Of a stretch of 64,000 bases of DNA, positions 25,335 to 36,014 are shown one piece after another. Made by a program: the position numbers and the translations under genes. Numbering within the stretch: position 1 is the first letter of the stretch; every line of letters starts with the position of its first letter. The DNA is from Conus ventricosus. Lineage: Eukaryota; Mollusca; Gastropoda; Neogastropoda; Conidae. The notes beneath the pieces were generated by a model, which worked only from the letters and a program-made list of their open reading frames with translations, was not told the origin of the DNA and searched no databases. The stretch spans positions 3,726,716 to 3,790,715 of the forward strand of contig CM031628.1 in assembly GCA_018398815.1 (NCBI GenBank). Reading direction: 5' to 3'.

Positions 25335-26036
25335 AAATGTCTTGTCTTTACAGTGGTCACTGAGCACAAAATACATAGTCTTGGTTAACCAGTGGTCACT
25401 GAGCACCAAAAATACAAATGTCTTGTTTTACAGTGGTCAATGAGCACAAAATACAGCATGTCTTGTTATACAGTGGTCACTGAGCACAGAAGACAGCATG
25501 TTTGTTTTACAGTGGTCACTGAGCACAGAATACAGCATGTATAGTTTTAAAGAGGTCACTGAGCACCAAAATACAGCATGTCCCTTGTTTTTACATGGTC
25601 ATGAGCACACAGAAAACAACCTGTTTGTTCTACCAGTGGTCACTGAGCACACCAATAAGCAGTTCTTGTTTTAACAGTGGTCAATGAGCACCGGAATACA
25701 CATGTTTGTTTTACAGTGGGTCATGGCGCACCAGATAACACCATGTATTGTTTAACAGTGGTCTCTGAGCACCAAAATACAACATGTCTTGTTTTACAGT
25801 AGGTCCTGAGCCCAGAATACACATGTTTGTTTTACAGTGGGTCACTGAGGCACAAAATACAACATGTCTTGTTTTTACAGTGGTACTGAGCACATGGAAG
25901 ACAGTGTCTTGTTTACAGTGTACACTGAGCACAGAATACAGCAAGTCTTGTTTTACTGTGGTCACTGAGCACACAATCCAAACCTGTCTGTTTTACAGGT
26001 GGTCACTGAGCCACAAAAGACTCAGCATGTTCTTGT
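25335..26036. repeat. Minisatellite, 40-bp unit, about 18 copies
   Basis: Consensus phrases: GTCTTGTTTTACAGTGGTCA and CTGAGCACAAAATACAGCAT. The unit includes TTTTACAG, so each copy carries a splice-acceptor-like word on the plus strand. Frames across it hit stops in the consensus, so it is not coding. Confidence 0.93.
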
Positions 26037-26402
26037 TTAACAGTGGTACTTTGGCTTTTGTTGTGCAGCATCAGTAGAAATCCTAGCTCTGCAAAACTGA
26101 GGATCTGTCTCCTCTTTTACAGAAATACATCATGTTAGTTCAAACACCACTTCAGTTCCTCTTTTCCTGGAATTTGCGTGGATGTTAGAGTTATGGGTAG
26201 TGGGCATTTTCACCAAATGTAGCTGGCCAAGGATGTTGTCCACACTGACTTTGCAATCCCATACACCAGTGTGTTGTGTTTTGTCCATTCATAGTTTATT
26301 TATGAAGTCATGTTGTCCCAAACAGTGTTCATATACTGAGACTGTTGTAGAAGATGGCACTGGATTTCTCATTTCAGCTTCAGTGATAGAAGTCTCCACA
26401 CT
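26037..26402 (-). pseudogene. Coding-like minus-strand block with two in-frame TGA
   Basis: After CACACACACATCAG (acceptor at 26,403-26,404) one frame runs through 26,402-26,037 with protein-like composition, for example SVETSITEAEMRNPVPSSTT and DCKVSVDNILGQLHLVKM. It is interrupted by two TGA codons, near 26,293 and 26,134, before a TAA at 26,037-26,039. It lies just upstream of the minisatellite and the candidate terminal exon at 25,038, on the same strand, so both may belong to one gene. No domain is recognised. The TGAs may be mutations, assembly errors, or a sign that only parts are exonic. Confidence 0.3.
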
Positions 26403-27265
26403 CTGATGTGTGTGTGAGGTACAATGCCCAAGTCCATTCAATATGTTAAAGTCTTCCATGATCCAGTTATGTCATCAGGTGGGGATCAGCTGATCAAAAC
26501 ATCTCTGAAACTGACTAAAATTGGGGGGTACAGGGGCGTAGGCCGGTGGGGAACAGGGGCAAGCCCCGTTGGGGGAGGGTCTCAGGGGGGCAAAGCCCGG
26601 CGAAAATGATTTTGAGCACTTTTGGGAAGACCCTTTCGTGGCTTTCTCGAGAGTTAGGGCAAATTACCCTGTGGCATGCCAAAGAAACCCAAACTAAAAA
26701 ATCTTATTTACATGCAGCCATGCAATGAAATTTTAAAAAAAAAAAACTTCCATTATTTAATTTTCTTGAGTGCTGTAGAGCCTTGCTTTCATAAGTTCAT
26801 AATTCCGTCTTCACATATGGAGTCCCAGTTGTTCAGTGTTGTTCTGCTAAATGAAGCATCACCCATGGATAAATTCAAAGTCAATACTGACATCACCGGC
26901 AGTTCTGAATGCGCCTTAGTCGCTTGAGTCAAATTCTTCAAAATGTGAGGACGGGAAAACAGAAGTAACAATATTGTTCGCGCGCAGGCCACAAGCGGGT
27001 CTGTTAATGTTAGGCCTAGCGGTTTGGGTATCTGAAACCTTAGTGTGTTGGAGATAAAGGGACCCAAGGCGCTAGTACTGAAAGCGTGGAGAATAGCGAA
27101 CTACACACTGCTTTGGATGTCTTTATCGCGCCAAAAGCAGACCATTGTTTACAACAACGGCCTTGCACACTGGGAGGCGATGTACACAGAGAACAGGGGT
27201 TTTTCTTTGTCCACACCACACTGTGAGCGCTTCTTTTCTGCGGACGGTTAGGTTACACATACACG
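26403..27265. other. Unassigned; possible hAT-like end at 26,531
   Basis: CAGGGGCGTAGGCCGG at 26,531, followed by G-rich words, resembles the ends of some hAT transposons (CAGGGGCGTAG type). No opposite end or target duplication is found. A minus-strand frame ending at 26,789 reads protein-like (SMGDASFSRTTLNNWDSICE) but has no clear borders. Confidence 0.3.
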
Positions 27266-27279
27266 AATTCTTTACCATA

Positions 27280-27362
27280 CACGCAGGCACGCACGTACGC
27301 GTGCGCACGGGCGCGGCGCACATGCGCACACACACACACACACACACCACACACACACATGG
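27280..27362. repeat. (GCAC)n/(AC)n microsatellite
   Basis: ACGCACGTACGCGTGCGCAC then an (AC)n run. Alternating purine-pyrimidine, with Z-DNA potential. Confidence 0.9.
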
Positions 27363-27539
27363 AGCACACGCCATGACCATGCGGCGCATCACAATATGTA
27401 CCTTAAATGCAAGAAACATTACCGTCATTCCTCATTATGATTATTAACCTTACGATGTGGGTTTAGTATGAACTTTTAACAGCCCTGACTCATGGAAAAA
27501 AAAAAACAAAACCAAAACAAGGACAGCGCTTGCGAAAGC

Positions 27540-27861
27540 AGCTGCACCAAAGTCGAGTGTGGGTGTGTGTTGTGAGTGCTGTGTGTGGTGTGTGGGATGT
27601 GAGTGTGTGTGGGTGTGTGTGGCGTGTGGGTGTGTGCTGTGGTCTGTGAGTGAGAAAGAGAGAGAGAGAGAGAGGAGAGGAGAAGAGAGAGAGAACGAGA
27701 ATAGAGAGTGAGAGGAGGAATGGTTGAGTAAACATGACTACACAAGACACAGCCACGAAAATTTACCATTATAAAATCCAATAGGGAAAGAAAAGAAACA
27801 TGCCACAGGTGTACACCGGCGCGCATGCAAAAAACTGAGGAGAGAGGAGAGAGAGAGGAGT

Positions 27862-27897
<36 letters not shown>

Positions 27898-28020
27898 TGA
27901 ACCCCCCCACCCACCCCCGGACGTGAGAAAGAGAGAGAGAGAGGACGATGGGAGAGAGTCTGCATAGTGAAGAGAGGGGAGGGGGAGATTGGGGGTGGGG
28001 GGAGACTGATGAGAATTACA
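27540..28020. repeat. GT and GA microsatellite complex
   Basis: (GT)n-like 27,558-27,640, (AG)n-like 27,652-27,720 and 27,835-27,898, and further GA tracts to 28,010. All long frames here are low-complexity artefacts. Confidence 0.9.
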
Positions 28021-28250
28021 AACATAAGAAAACGACATGCACGGATACACTTTTAAACAAATCAATAAAAGCATGCCAGAGAGAGCGAGAGAGAGGTAGG
28101 AGATTGGACGGTGGGAGGGAAGGATCTGATTAATATACAATATATGAAGAACTTGACTGCACCAGATAGCTTTGTACAAGTATCAACTCAATAAAAGCAT
28201 GATCAGAGAGACAATGTTTACATGACAATGGTTTGCACTCATAACTGAAC
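28021..28250. other. Short spacer with a repeated phrase
   Basis: AATCAATAAAAGCATG and ACTCAATAAAAGCATG occur near 28,057 and 28,183, each followed by a GAGAGA word. This is probably an older unit of the adjacent macro-repeat. No gene. Confidence 0.45.
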
Positions 28251-28910
28251 AATCTTTCTCTCTCTCTCTCTCTTTCTTCTCTCTCTCTCTACACATCCAA
28301 CACACACATCTCTCTATCTCTCTCTCTTCAAACACCCACACACACACTCTCTCTCTCTATCTCTCTCACAAACACCACACACACACACACACACACAAAC
28401 CAAACACTAAAATAATGACTTTACACGGCACACGGCATAGAGTCTCGAGAGAGCGAGAGAGAGAGAGAGAGGCCCGAGAGGGGGAGAGAGCGGGAGACGC
28501 GGAGAGATGAGAGAGATGAGAGGAGAGAGAGTGGGGAGAGAGAGAGAGGAGGAGAGGAGAGGAGAGAGAGGAGAGAAAGGATATGAAATGGACGTGCTGC
28601 ATGACCTTACAGAAACAAAATACAGATATCACACACCCACACATACAACAACCCCACACACAACAATATGACACGGCACACGGCTTACAAGACTGAGGTG
28701 GGTCGGGGAAGGGAGGAGGGAGAGGGAGGAGAGACAGAGAGAGTTGAGGGGGGGGGAGGAAGAGAAGTGAGAGAGGAGAGAGAGAGAGGAGAGAGGGAAG
28801 GAGAGAAGAGAGGAGAGAGAGAGAGGGGAGATAGAGGAAGATGAGAGCGATGAGAGAGAGAAAATGCATGTAAATGACGTGATGCATGAACTACAGCCCA
28901 ACACAGAAAT

Positions 28911-28949
<39 letters not shown>

Positions 28950-29299
28950 ACACAACATATACACGGCACACGGCATAGAGGACTGAGGTGGGTCGGGGGA
29001 AGGGAAGGGGGGGAGAGGGTGAGTGACAGCGAGAGAGAGGGGGGGGAGGAAAGAGAGAGAGAGAGAGGAGAGAGAGAGGATAGAGAGAAGAGGAGAGAGA
29101 AGTGAGAGAGAGAGCGACGCTGAATGAAACTGAGTGATGCAGACTTAACAGAACAAACCAGATCCACACAAACAAACACACACACCAAACCACAACACAC
29201 ACACCAGACTCACCAACACACACAACACACACACACACACACACACACCACACACCACACAACAAAGCACACACAACAAACACACGCACGCTGCACGCA

Positions 29300-29330
<31 letters not shown>

Positions 29331-29338
29331 TGTGTACT
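28251..29338. repeat. Macro-repeat of alternating CA and GA tracts
   Basis: The 14-mer ACACGGCACACGGC occurs at 28,423, 28,671 and 28,961 (spacing 248 and 290). It is followed by a GACTGAGGTGGGTCGGGG-type stretch in two copies, then about 130 bp of purine (GA/G) tract, then a GTGATGCATGAAC-like phrase and an AC tract. So a unit of about 250-290 bp is repeated about three times, flanked by CT/AC tracts at 28,251-28,400 and AC/GCAC at 29,160-29,330. Confidence 0.85.
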
Positions 29339-30110
29339 CACGACCTTGTAGGGTAACGCTGGTTGTGTGTCAATATCCACTTCTCATCACATAAACTGGT
29401 TCACTAATCATTTTAACACAACACAAATTTCTTGTTGGACATGTCTCGTGGGGGTGTCATACACTCTCAGATCAGCGGCTTGTGTTACAGAATAGTGTGA
29501 CACGGACAGGGTTTTGCTGTTGTCCCCTCTCCCTCTCTCAAAACCGCCCCCACCCCCAACCCCATTCCCAACCCCCACATGTACCAGGAAAGTACACTTT
29601 GCCCGTTTTGAAAAAAAAACTAAAAAAAACTAAGTGAGGTTCAGTGTTATCTCACTTCATGTAAATTTAAAACCAATATTTATCAATATATGCATTAATT
29701 TGGGAAACAAAGGTCAATATTGCTAGTATTATATCCACCATATTAAAACATGCAATTCAATTGTATCAGTGAACATATGGTCAACTGGAAAGTACCATAA
29801 TAATGATACTTCGTTCTATAGGCTGATTATGTACACCCCATTATTTGTGTCAATTTGGGGATAGTACATAAGTATATTTTTGGAGTTTTAGGTTATTGGG
29901 AGTTATTCTTTTTCATTTTCAAACAAATTTACGTATTTGAATTTTCATCACTGTCTCTCTCTCGCTCTGAAATGGATGATCTGCAAAAGTTGTTACCGGG
30001 AAACATATTACTTAGAATTTGTTCCAGATGACAAATTAAAGATGCTTAGGGGAAAGAGAATTTAACAACACTGACAATTACAAAAGGTCTTCCGCTAATC
30101 AGGTAGTGCC
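29339..30110. other. Unassigned AT-rich sequence
   Basis: No recognised gene. C-rich words at 29,545-29,575 and A-runs near 29,610 are the only notable features. Confidence 0.5.
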
Positions 30111-31087
30111 TTAGTGTTTGTTTCTTAAAGTGGTGGCAGTATCGTCCATGAAACTGGGTGCCACCATGTCAGTTGCTCTGTGAGCAGGGACTTTTGAGCT
30201 GTTGTGTTTGTTTTTCAAGCCCCGGACTCTTGATTCACACAGTGCAATGATTGTGGCGTGTGTCTCCTCGGCCTCCGTGGTCTCCTGCAGTGCCACTCCT
30301 GTCCCCAGTGTTGTATCAGGGAAGACAGTGATGTTCAACCGATGTTGTTTTGGATGATGGCAGTTTGGGAATCTTTTCTCTGGTAAAAGGCATGTACCGC
30401 CTCCCCCCCACCCCCCCCCCCCCCCACCCCCCCCACCCCAATGGATGTTTTCAATATCATTATCTCATTCATACAGATGGCTCTTTGATGCGATTATGCG
30501 CGTGAACATCAGAGGAAGAGGGCATTCAGTCTCATTCTGTGTATGTCCAGTGGTTGCCTTCAGGGACTCAAAGGCTGAGGATTCTTTTTCTGAATGGAGA
30601 CTGCTTGTCACTGCCAGTGGAAACGGTCTGCACTGATGCGCTCTTGAATCTTTGGGTGGAGTTGATGTGGCATAGATGTGACACAAAAGGAAACTTGTTT
30701 TTTAGACTGGGATACTGTCTTCAAGATGCCAGTGGGACAGTTGCATGATTACGTTCTTAGGGACTTTTGCCGGAGTTGATGGGGCTTCAGGATTGAGAAG
30801 AAAATGAAATTTCACTATCAAGATCTGAGGAGTGATTGGGCACTTTCGTTTTGCTGGTTGGGGAATAATGTATGAGAAAAGCAGATCGTTTATCTATTTC
30901 TTGGTCTCCCACTTTTACTCTGCTGTTGAAAGTGAGTGCATAGCGCCACAAGAATGCAGATAAACTGGGGGTCAAAACAAAGGTGCCATAATATTGAGGC
31001 TTTTTCAAATTTGCCAATGAACGGCTTTTGCTGTAGTTGAATGTTTTGAGGTTTGTCAGATTTTTCAAAGTGTTTGACAAAACACAC
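30111..31087 (-). CDS. Candidate gene fragment, unknown product, frame-broken
   Basis: Read on the minus strand, consecutive pieces in different frames have protein-like composition. They include ALTFNSRVKVGDQEIDKRSA and HSSDLDSEISFSS near 30,790-30,960, APSTPAKVPKNVIMQLSHWH near 30,690-30,780, SEKESSAFESLKATTGHTQN near 30,535-30,600, and GTGVALQETTEAEETHATII near 30,240-30,310, ending at a stop at 30,111. A possible intron runs from a GTATGA donor near 30,474 to a TTTTACCAG acceptor near 30,382, containing the poly-C run of the plus strand. The Ser/Thr-rich composition suggests a disordered region. Single-base indels would be needed to join the pieces. This is inference from composition, with no family match. 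Confidence 0.33.
30402..30438. repeat. Poly-C tract
   Basis: Interrupted C homopolymer (CCCCCCCACCCC type), error-prone. Confidence 0.9.
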
Positions 31088-31300
31088 AAACTATTTTTGA
31101 ATGTACTTCTCCCTTTCTTAAGAAATACACATTGAAGATTACGTATATTTCAGAAGCAACACCCAAACACGTTTACTACTGATTTGATTTTATCTTTCTT
31201 TGATCTCTTAGACTTTTCCCACACAGTCTCACAAAGACCTTAAACGTTCAAAATGTTTCTAGTGAGAGAGTGGATGTTTTGTTCATAATCCCTTTCGGCC
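31088..31300. other. Unassigned sequence
   Basis: No feature seen. Confidence 0.4.
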
Positions 31301-31475
31301 CTATTCCCCCCCCCCCCTTCTCTCTCTCTCTCTTTCTCACCACACACTCACACACAACGCACGCACGCACGCACGCACCAGCACGCATGCCACACACACG
31401 CAATCACAGCGCACACAAACACACACTCACACACACAAAACACACACACCACAACACACACACACACACAAAGCA
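31301..31475. repeat. C-run, CT, ACGC and AC microsatellites
   Basis: Poly-C near 31,308-31,318, (CT)n 31,320-31,338, then ACGC repeats and (AC)n to 31,470. Confidence 0.9.
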
Positions 31476-33172
31476 CCCTAATGGTACTTCCAAAAAGACA
31501 ATTTATTGGAATTTGCCGATTTGAATTAGTAGTAGTGCTGGAAATGAAGTATTATTTTAAGTATTAATAATATTTTCACTTTATTATTGTTATGCCTATA
31601 CATTATGTTATCAGTAGATTTTTTTTGCTTGTAGTAAATATGTTATTCTATTAGTTTCCTTTAATTAGGCACATTGATCTTCGTGCAACCATAGTACATA
31701 TAAAATGCAGCAACAATGAAGTCATTGTATATTACAACGGGCTTGTTGTATATACGGCACTTTACAATTGATAATAACTATTCTTCACAAGATTTTTGCC
31801 AAACGGCCTGGTGGCTAATTCGGCCAAGATAGTACGCGCGCCCTCCCCCCCCCCGTCTTTGACTACGGCTTACCAGGCACGCACGGCGGCGCGCGCACAG
31901 CGGTCGCAAAGTTTGTAAGAAAGTTTAATAACACACGAATTTATTATGGTAACTCACAGAGAAAACTGAAATGCCAGCTTTTGTACACTCTATGTCACTC
32001 ACCTGCGCATTGTTTTCATACAGAAATTATAGTTAAAAAAATCTGTACAGTCTATAACTTAAGATGTAGCTCAACAGTCACGAAGGTCCAATACACCCAC
32101 AAGCGTTGGCAGTGCGGTTGGCTGATGCTTCGGCCTCGCCAAAGAGTCAAGCCAAAGCGTTGAGGCACTGAATGCAGCTTGGCTCTGAGTGTGGCGGCGC
32201 GCCGTGATTCTGTTAGTGATAGTCAACCACTCACTCCACTTTCTTAGTTTTAATGAAGCGACTGCTTTTAACTGTTCAGTCTTCACACACCCGAGTGGCC
32301 ATAAAAAGGTAGTTCTAACTAATGATGCATCAACCTCAAAGTCAAACTTCTTTCAAGTAAAATTAATGGAAATTTTTAATGCCAAAAAAAAAAATATATA
32401 TATATATATTTCATAGTTAACACTCAGGGGACTAATAGCTCTTTACACAGCATGGTATAAGACAAAAGGGGACACTATTTTAAAAAAAAAGAGCAATTGA
32501 GCCTGTTTGGTATTGGTAGTGGGGGTATCGGCCAGATCAGATAACTTGCCACATCTTGGCTCTCTTGTGGTACTTTGTGCTCGTTGCCCTAATGATGATG
32601 GGGAATGCATGTGTCAAAGAGCGCTGTCAGTCCACGATTGGAATTAGTTCAAATCCTTTGCACACAGCAAGTAGGAACGAGAACTCCAGCCTTGTTTCAC
32701 TTTGCGAATGCCAAGTTGAACTCGCTGATCGTAACCCGCCACTTTCGTGGATTTTTCGTCAGTCCTTCCTTTGTTGGGCCAATGATCCTCTCATCAATCG
32801 ACTCGCACGATTTCCGATGCGTGTTACAACGAAATTTTGACCTGTGAAAAGGAGCAGAAAATGGCTGCGAAATATTGCGTTCGAGATGATGCGCGCTCGG
32901 CAATGGTTCCTAAAGCTCGCGGAAAATTCCCTAACAAACCCGCGGGGGAACTGCACTTATACTATAAATGGATGGAACTATGATTGGCACGGTAATGGAC
33001 TCGGGAGTGATCAGTCCTTCGCGAATTTTTTTTTTTCTCGGCGGATTTTTTTTTCCCTCGGAGATTTTTTTTTCCTCGGAAGTCATTTTAAAAAAATCTA
33101 GGAAATACTGGGATAGAGGTGAGTTCCCATGTGGTTTAACGCCATCCCAAGCATGATTGGATGTTAATTCAG
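31476..33172. other. Unassigned sequence
   Basis: Includes an A-run then (TA)n at 32,385-32,410 and T-runs at 33,026-33,072. Several 60-95-codon frames lie at 32,556-33,100, but the longest starts at TTG rather than ATG and no domain is recognised. Confidence 0.45.
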
Positions 33173-33272
33173 NNNNNNNNNNNNNNNNNNNNNNNNNNNN
33201 NNNNNNNNNNNNNNNNNNNNNNNNNNNNNNNNNNNNNNNNNNNNNNNNNNNNNNNNNNNNNNNNNNNNNNNN
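33173..33272. other. Assembly gap, exactly 100 N
   Basis: One hundred consecutive N, the usual placeholder for a gap of unknown size. The right flank begins in (CT)n, so the break lies in or beside a microsatellite. Any translation across it is meaningless. Confidence 1.
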
Positions 33273-34018
33273 CTCTCTCTCTCTCTCTCTCTCTGGCTTG
33301 CTTCATATGTCTCATGCTGTTCTCCCTTTCTCTCTATTTCTCTCTTCATCTGTGGTCATGTGAAGAGCATTCAGCTTTCAGCTATCCTCTTGTACTAATC
33401 CCTACAGACTTCTGTTTGAGAACGGCTGCTGCTTCACATCCTCCACATCATCTGGTACAGTCACCTGAGGGGTTCATGTCAGCAAGCTGTGGGTGGTGAT
33501 GTCTCTGCAGGTTTCATATGGACATTTTCACTGCTGACAGTGTCATCCATATGTTCTGGTTGGTCTGTCTGTTATATATTTGTGTGTGTGACAGTATTGT
33601 CCATATGTGCTGGTTGGTCTGATCTGCTGTATTATTGCGTTTGTTTGCCCTCCAGCCCGTCCGCTCCTCTTTTGTTTGGTTTGTTTTCTGTCCAGTGATG
33701 GTGTCCTGGTCCAAGGGACGTGAAGGAGGTGCCTAGAGAAGGGACAATTTGTTGCCAACTGTGTTTACATCGTTTCTTTTCTGGAGTTTCTGTTGGTTAG
33801 TTTTATCCATGTCTTCTTTGATGGGTTTTTTTTTTTTTTTTTTTCAGGAGTAATGCTTTATCCTAAAAGCATCAGTTGTCTGTGTGAATCCCCACGTTGA
33901 GGCAGCTCTGTGCTGGTCGATTCCTCTTTTCTAATACTCATTTTTATGTTGTACTTCCCCCCACGTCATTCCCCAACCTCTTCCCCTCACATTCACAATC
34001 TCCTCATGTCTTCCACAG
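33273..34018. other. Unassigned, probable intron
   Basis: (CT)n at the gap edge, a two-copy phrase (GTCCATATGTGCTGGTTGGT type) at 33,540-33,630, and a poly-T at 33,824-33,844. It precedes a pyrimidine-rich acceptor at 34,010-34,018, consistent with intron sequence. Confidence 0.4.
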
Positions 34019-34237
34019 ATACAGTGCTCGAGTGTCACTGGCCTACAGAGGAGGCAGACAAGCCAGACTGCATGTCCAGCTGCAACTTCAGTCTGGTGGG
34101 TCAGCTGACTGACCAGGTCCTGGCTAAACTGCCTGTGTCCATGCTGATGGTCAAGGGGGCCTACAAGGCTCAGCTGTCCCCCCGTGATCCCGACCAACCG
34201 TTCACCTCCTGTCACATCCACCACTTCAGTGGCACAG
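34019..34237 (+). CDS. Internal exon, unknown gene (exon A)
   Basis: A pyrimidine-rich stretch ending TCTTCCACAG precedes 219 bp that end at a GGCACAG/GTAATC donor. It starts with two bases of a split codon and ends with one base of another. The 72 codons are free of stops, with mixed soluble-protein composition including several Cys (HWPTEEADKPDCMSSCNFSL, LPVSMLMVKGAYKAQLSP). The phase fits directly to exon B at 45,100, over an intron filled by nested transposons. I do not recognise the family. Base composition is balanced and non-repetitive, unlike the surroundings. This is the best host exon in the window. Confidence 0.62.
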
Positions 34238-34640
34238 GTAATCAGTCAGCTGTCTGGAGTAGAGTAGTGGTCTGGAGTAGAGCACTGGTGTTAAGAATTG
34301 GAGGTGCATGCATTCCCATCCACACGACCACAACACTCACAGTAAGATACGCAAAAATGAAGGTTAAAAATGCAAAAAGAAGGGATCAGGTCGATAACCA
34401 GGGTCCCAACTGTTTACTGTAACTGTAATAGATCACGCATATGATCTAACACACTCGCATTAATACTTGGAACTGGCATGTTCACAAAGGTACAGTAACT
34501 CTGTCTCTCTGATATCCTAATGCCACACACATGCATACATGCTTGCAGGTGCACACGTGCTCGCGCACGCGCGCGTACACACACGCACACAAAATAATAA
34601 TACACTCACATCAATGGCCTCAACAAGCTGCATCCTTAAT
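34238..34640. other. Intron start with AC/GC microsatellite
   Basis: Contains a short AGTAGAG duplication near 34,258-34,280 and a GCGC/AC tract at 34,558-34,590. It ends in the TTAAT copy at 34,636-34,640 that flanks hAT-A. Confidence 0.5.
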
Positions 34641-35486
34641 TAGGGTTCGTACGGGCCTTATGAATTGGATTTTGGTCAACAGGCCTTTTAAGTGCTTTAA
34701 TTTAACAAGTAGGTCCTTTTAGGTTATCAGAGGTCCTTTTGATTTGTGAAAGGTACTGTTCAGTCCTTTTAAATTGAAAAATGAGAGAAAGAAACTAAGA
34801 AAAAATCTGACAATTAAAAACGTAATTCAGCAAGTTACAGCCTGCGCGATATAGTGCTGCAGCAGACGAAAAAGCTAGCCAGGCATGATGTTGCAAAGTG
34901 GCTGACGTCACTCACAGGCTGGGACATTTCTCTGAGGCTGATGTAGCCTCTTTTGGCGCGAAGTCACGGTGCTAACATTCACGGCATGTTGCCGAGTCCA
35001 TTTTTGTTAAAAAAATTCAATCGTGAAAATGTCATGTTCAGTGTACAGAAATTTTTTTAAGATAAGAAAAAAAAAACTATTTACGATTGATATAGGTATA
35101 GAACATGGTGGCTTCTGAGCTTGCCAATAATTGTAATGAATGGCATCAGACAAAAGTTACATGCTGCGTGTCTCAGCACTCAGAAAGAAAGTTTTGACTT
35201 TGCCATCCTCCTGCATTGTGGTTGGCCTGCTATTGTTAGATGCATATCGTATTGTCTGGAAGATTGTGTTCATATGCTGCACTAATAGATGTGTATCTTA
35301 CTGTCTGGAAGATTGTGTTCATATGCTGCACTGAAATTTCAAAATGCCATCGAAGTGTTCCTTTCAAGACGCATGGTTAACTTCGAAGGATTTTTGTGAG
35401 TGGGTTGGGAAGGATGCGACTGACAAGCATACTGCATGCAGCCTTCTTTGTGGAGTTTCATTAAAACTGGCATCATTGGGCGAGAG

Positions 35487-36014
35487 CAGGCATGCCTACC
35501 ATCCCTGACCATCGGGGATTTGTCCCAGAAAGTTGATTTTAGAAGCCACTGTCCTGGAAATCCCGGATTTGCAACACGCGTCCCGGGGAAAAAAATCGGG
35601 CGTCCCGGGAAAAAAAAAAAGGGAGTTAAAAGGCTGTTCTTATCTTGCTGCACAGAATTGAGCCAAGAATATCGTCTGCTGGAGTGAGTAGACGTAAATT
35701 GCATGTGCGCAAAAAAACCCATCTCGCTTTCACTTTCAAGTCAGACCATGGCGTCGAAGAGGAGACATGATGTCGACACAGAGTCGGCTTCTGACTCTTC
35801 GGATGGGTCAGAAAGGAGTGAAAAGAAGAAGAAAACGACCCTGAAGCGAGGTTGTGTCTTCAAAAAAGCATTCTCGGAAAAGTGGCCTTGTCTACAACAA
35901 GGGAGGAAAGGAGTTTTGTCTATCTTGACACTGTTCTGTCCCTGATTTTACAGATTTGTCCCTGATTTTTGTCTGTATTGTTCCTGAAAGCAAATTTTGG
36001 GGTAGGCATGCCTG
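35487..36014 (+). mobile_element. 528-bp CAGGCATGCCTACC-ended DNA transposon
   Basis: Perfect 14-bp inverted ends, CAGGCATGCCTACC at 35,487-35,500 and GGTAGGCATGCCTG at 36,001-36,014. They are flanked by CGAGAG on both sides (35,481-35,486 and 36,015-36,020; a G shared with the end could make it 7 bp). It interrupts the BED finger of hAT-A, and deleting it rejoins that frame. Near both ends lie GTCCCGG- and TTGTCCCTGATT-type words. It carries a short ORF for a basic/acidic leader and the first part of a BED-like finger. It looks like an internally deleted, non-autonomous relative of a BED-finger (hAT-like) transposon. Superfamily is inferred; boundaries are firm. Confidence 0.82.
35748..35945 (+). 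CDS. Truncated BED-finger leader ORF
   Basis: An ATG at 35,748 opens 65 codons: an acidic/Ser-rich leader (DTESASDSSDGS), a lysine patch, then RGCVFKKAFSEKWPC, the start of a BED-type finger. A neighbouring frame continues with an E-F-C-L segment, so one indel would extend the finger. The catalytic region is absent. If expressed it would be a DNA-binding fragment at most. Confidence 0.45.
   Translation: MASKRRHDVDTESASDSSDGSERSEKKKKTTLKRGCVFKKAFSEKWPCLQQGRKGVLSILTLFCP

Noticed and set aside
25335..26036. 40-bp array as a coding repeat or CRISPR-like array
   Set aside because: The consensus has stops in every cycle, and copies are head-to-tail without unique spacers, so it is an ordinary minisatellite.
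28366..29328. Ser/Leu-rich minus frames up to 173 codons
   Set aside because: Translations of the GA and CA tracts.
31804..31845. tRNA-derived SINE A-box-like word (TGGCTAATTCGG)
   Set aside because: No B-box at the right distance and no repeated copy in the window.
32556..32840. Apparent small secreted protein with a hydrophobic start
   Set aside because: The frame starts at TTG, not ATG. The first ATG lies after the hydrophobic stretch, so there is no signal peptide.
33157..33499. Frames running across the N gap
   Set aside because: Meaningless translation of undetermined bases.
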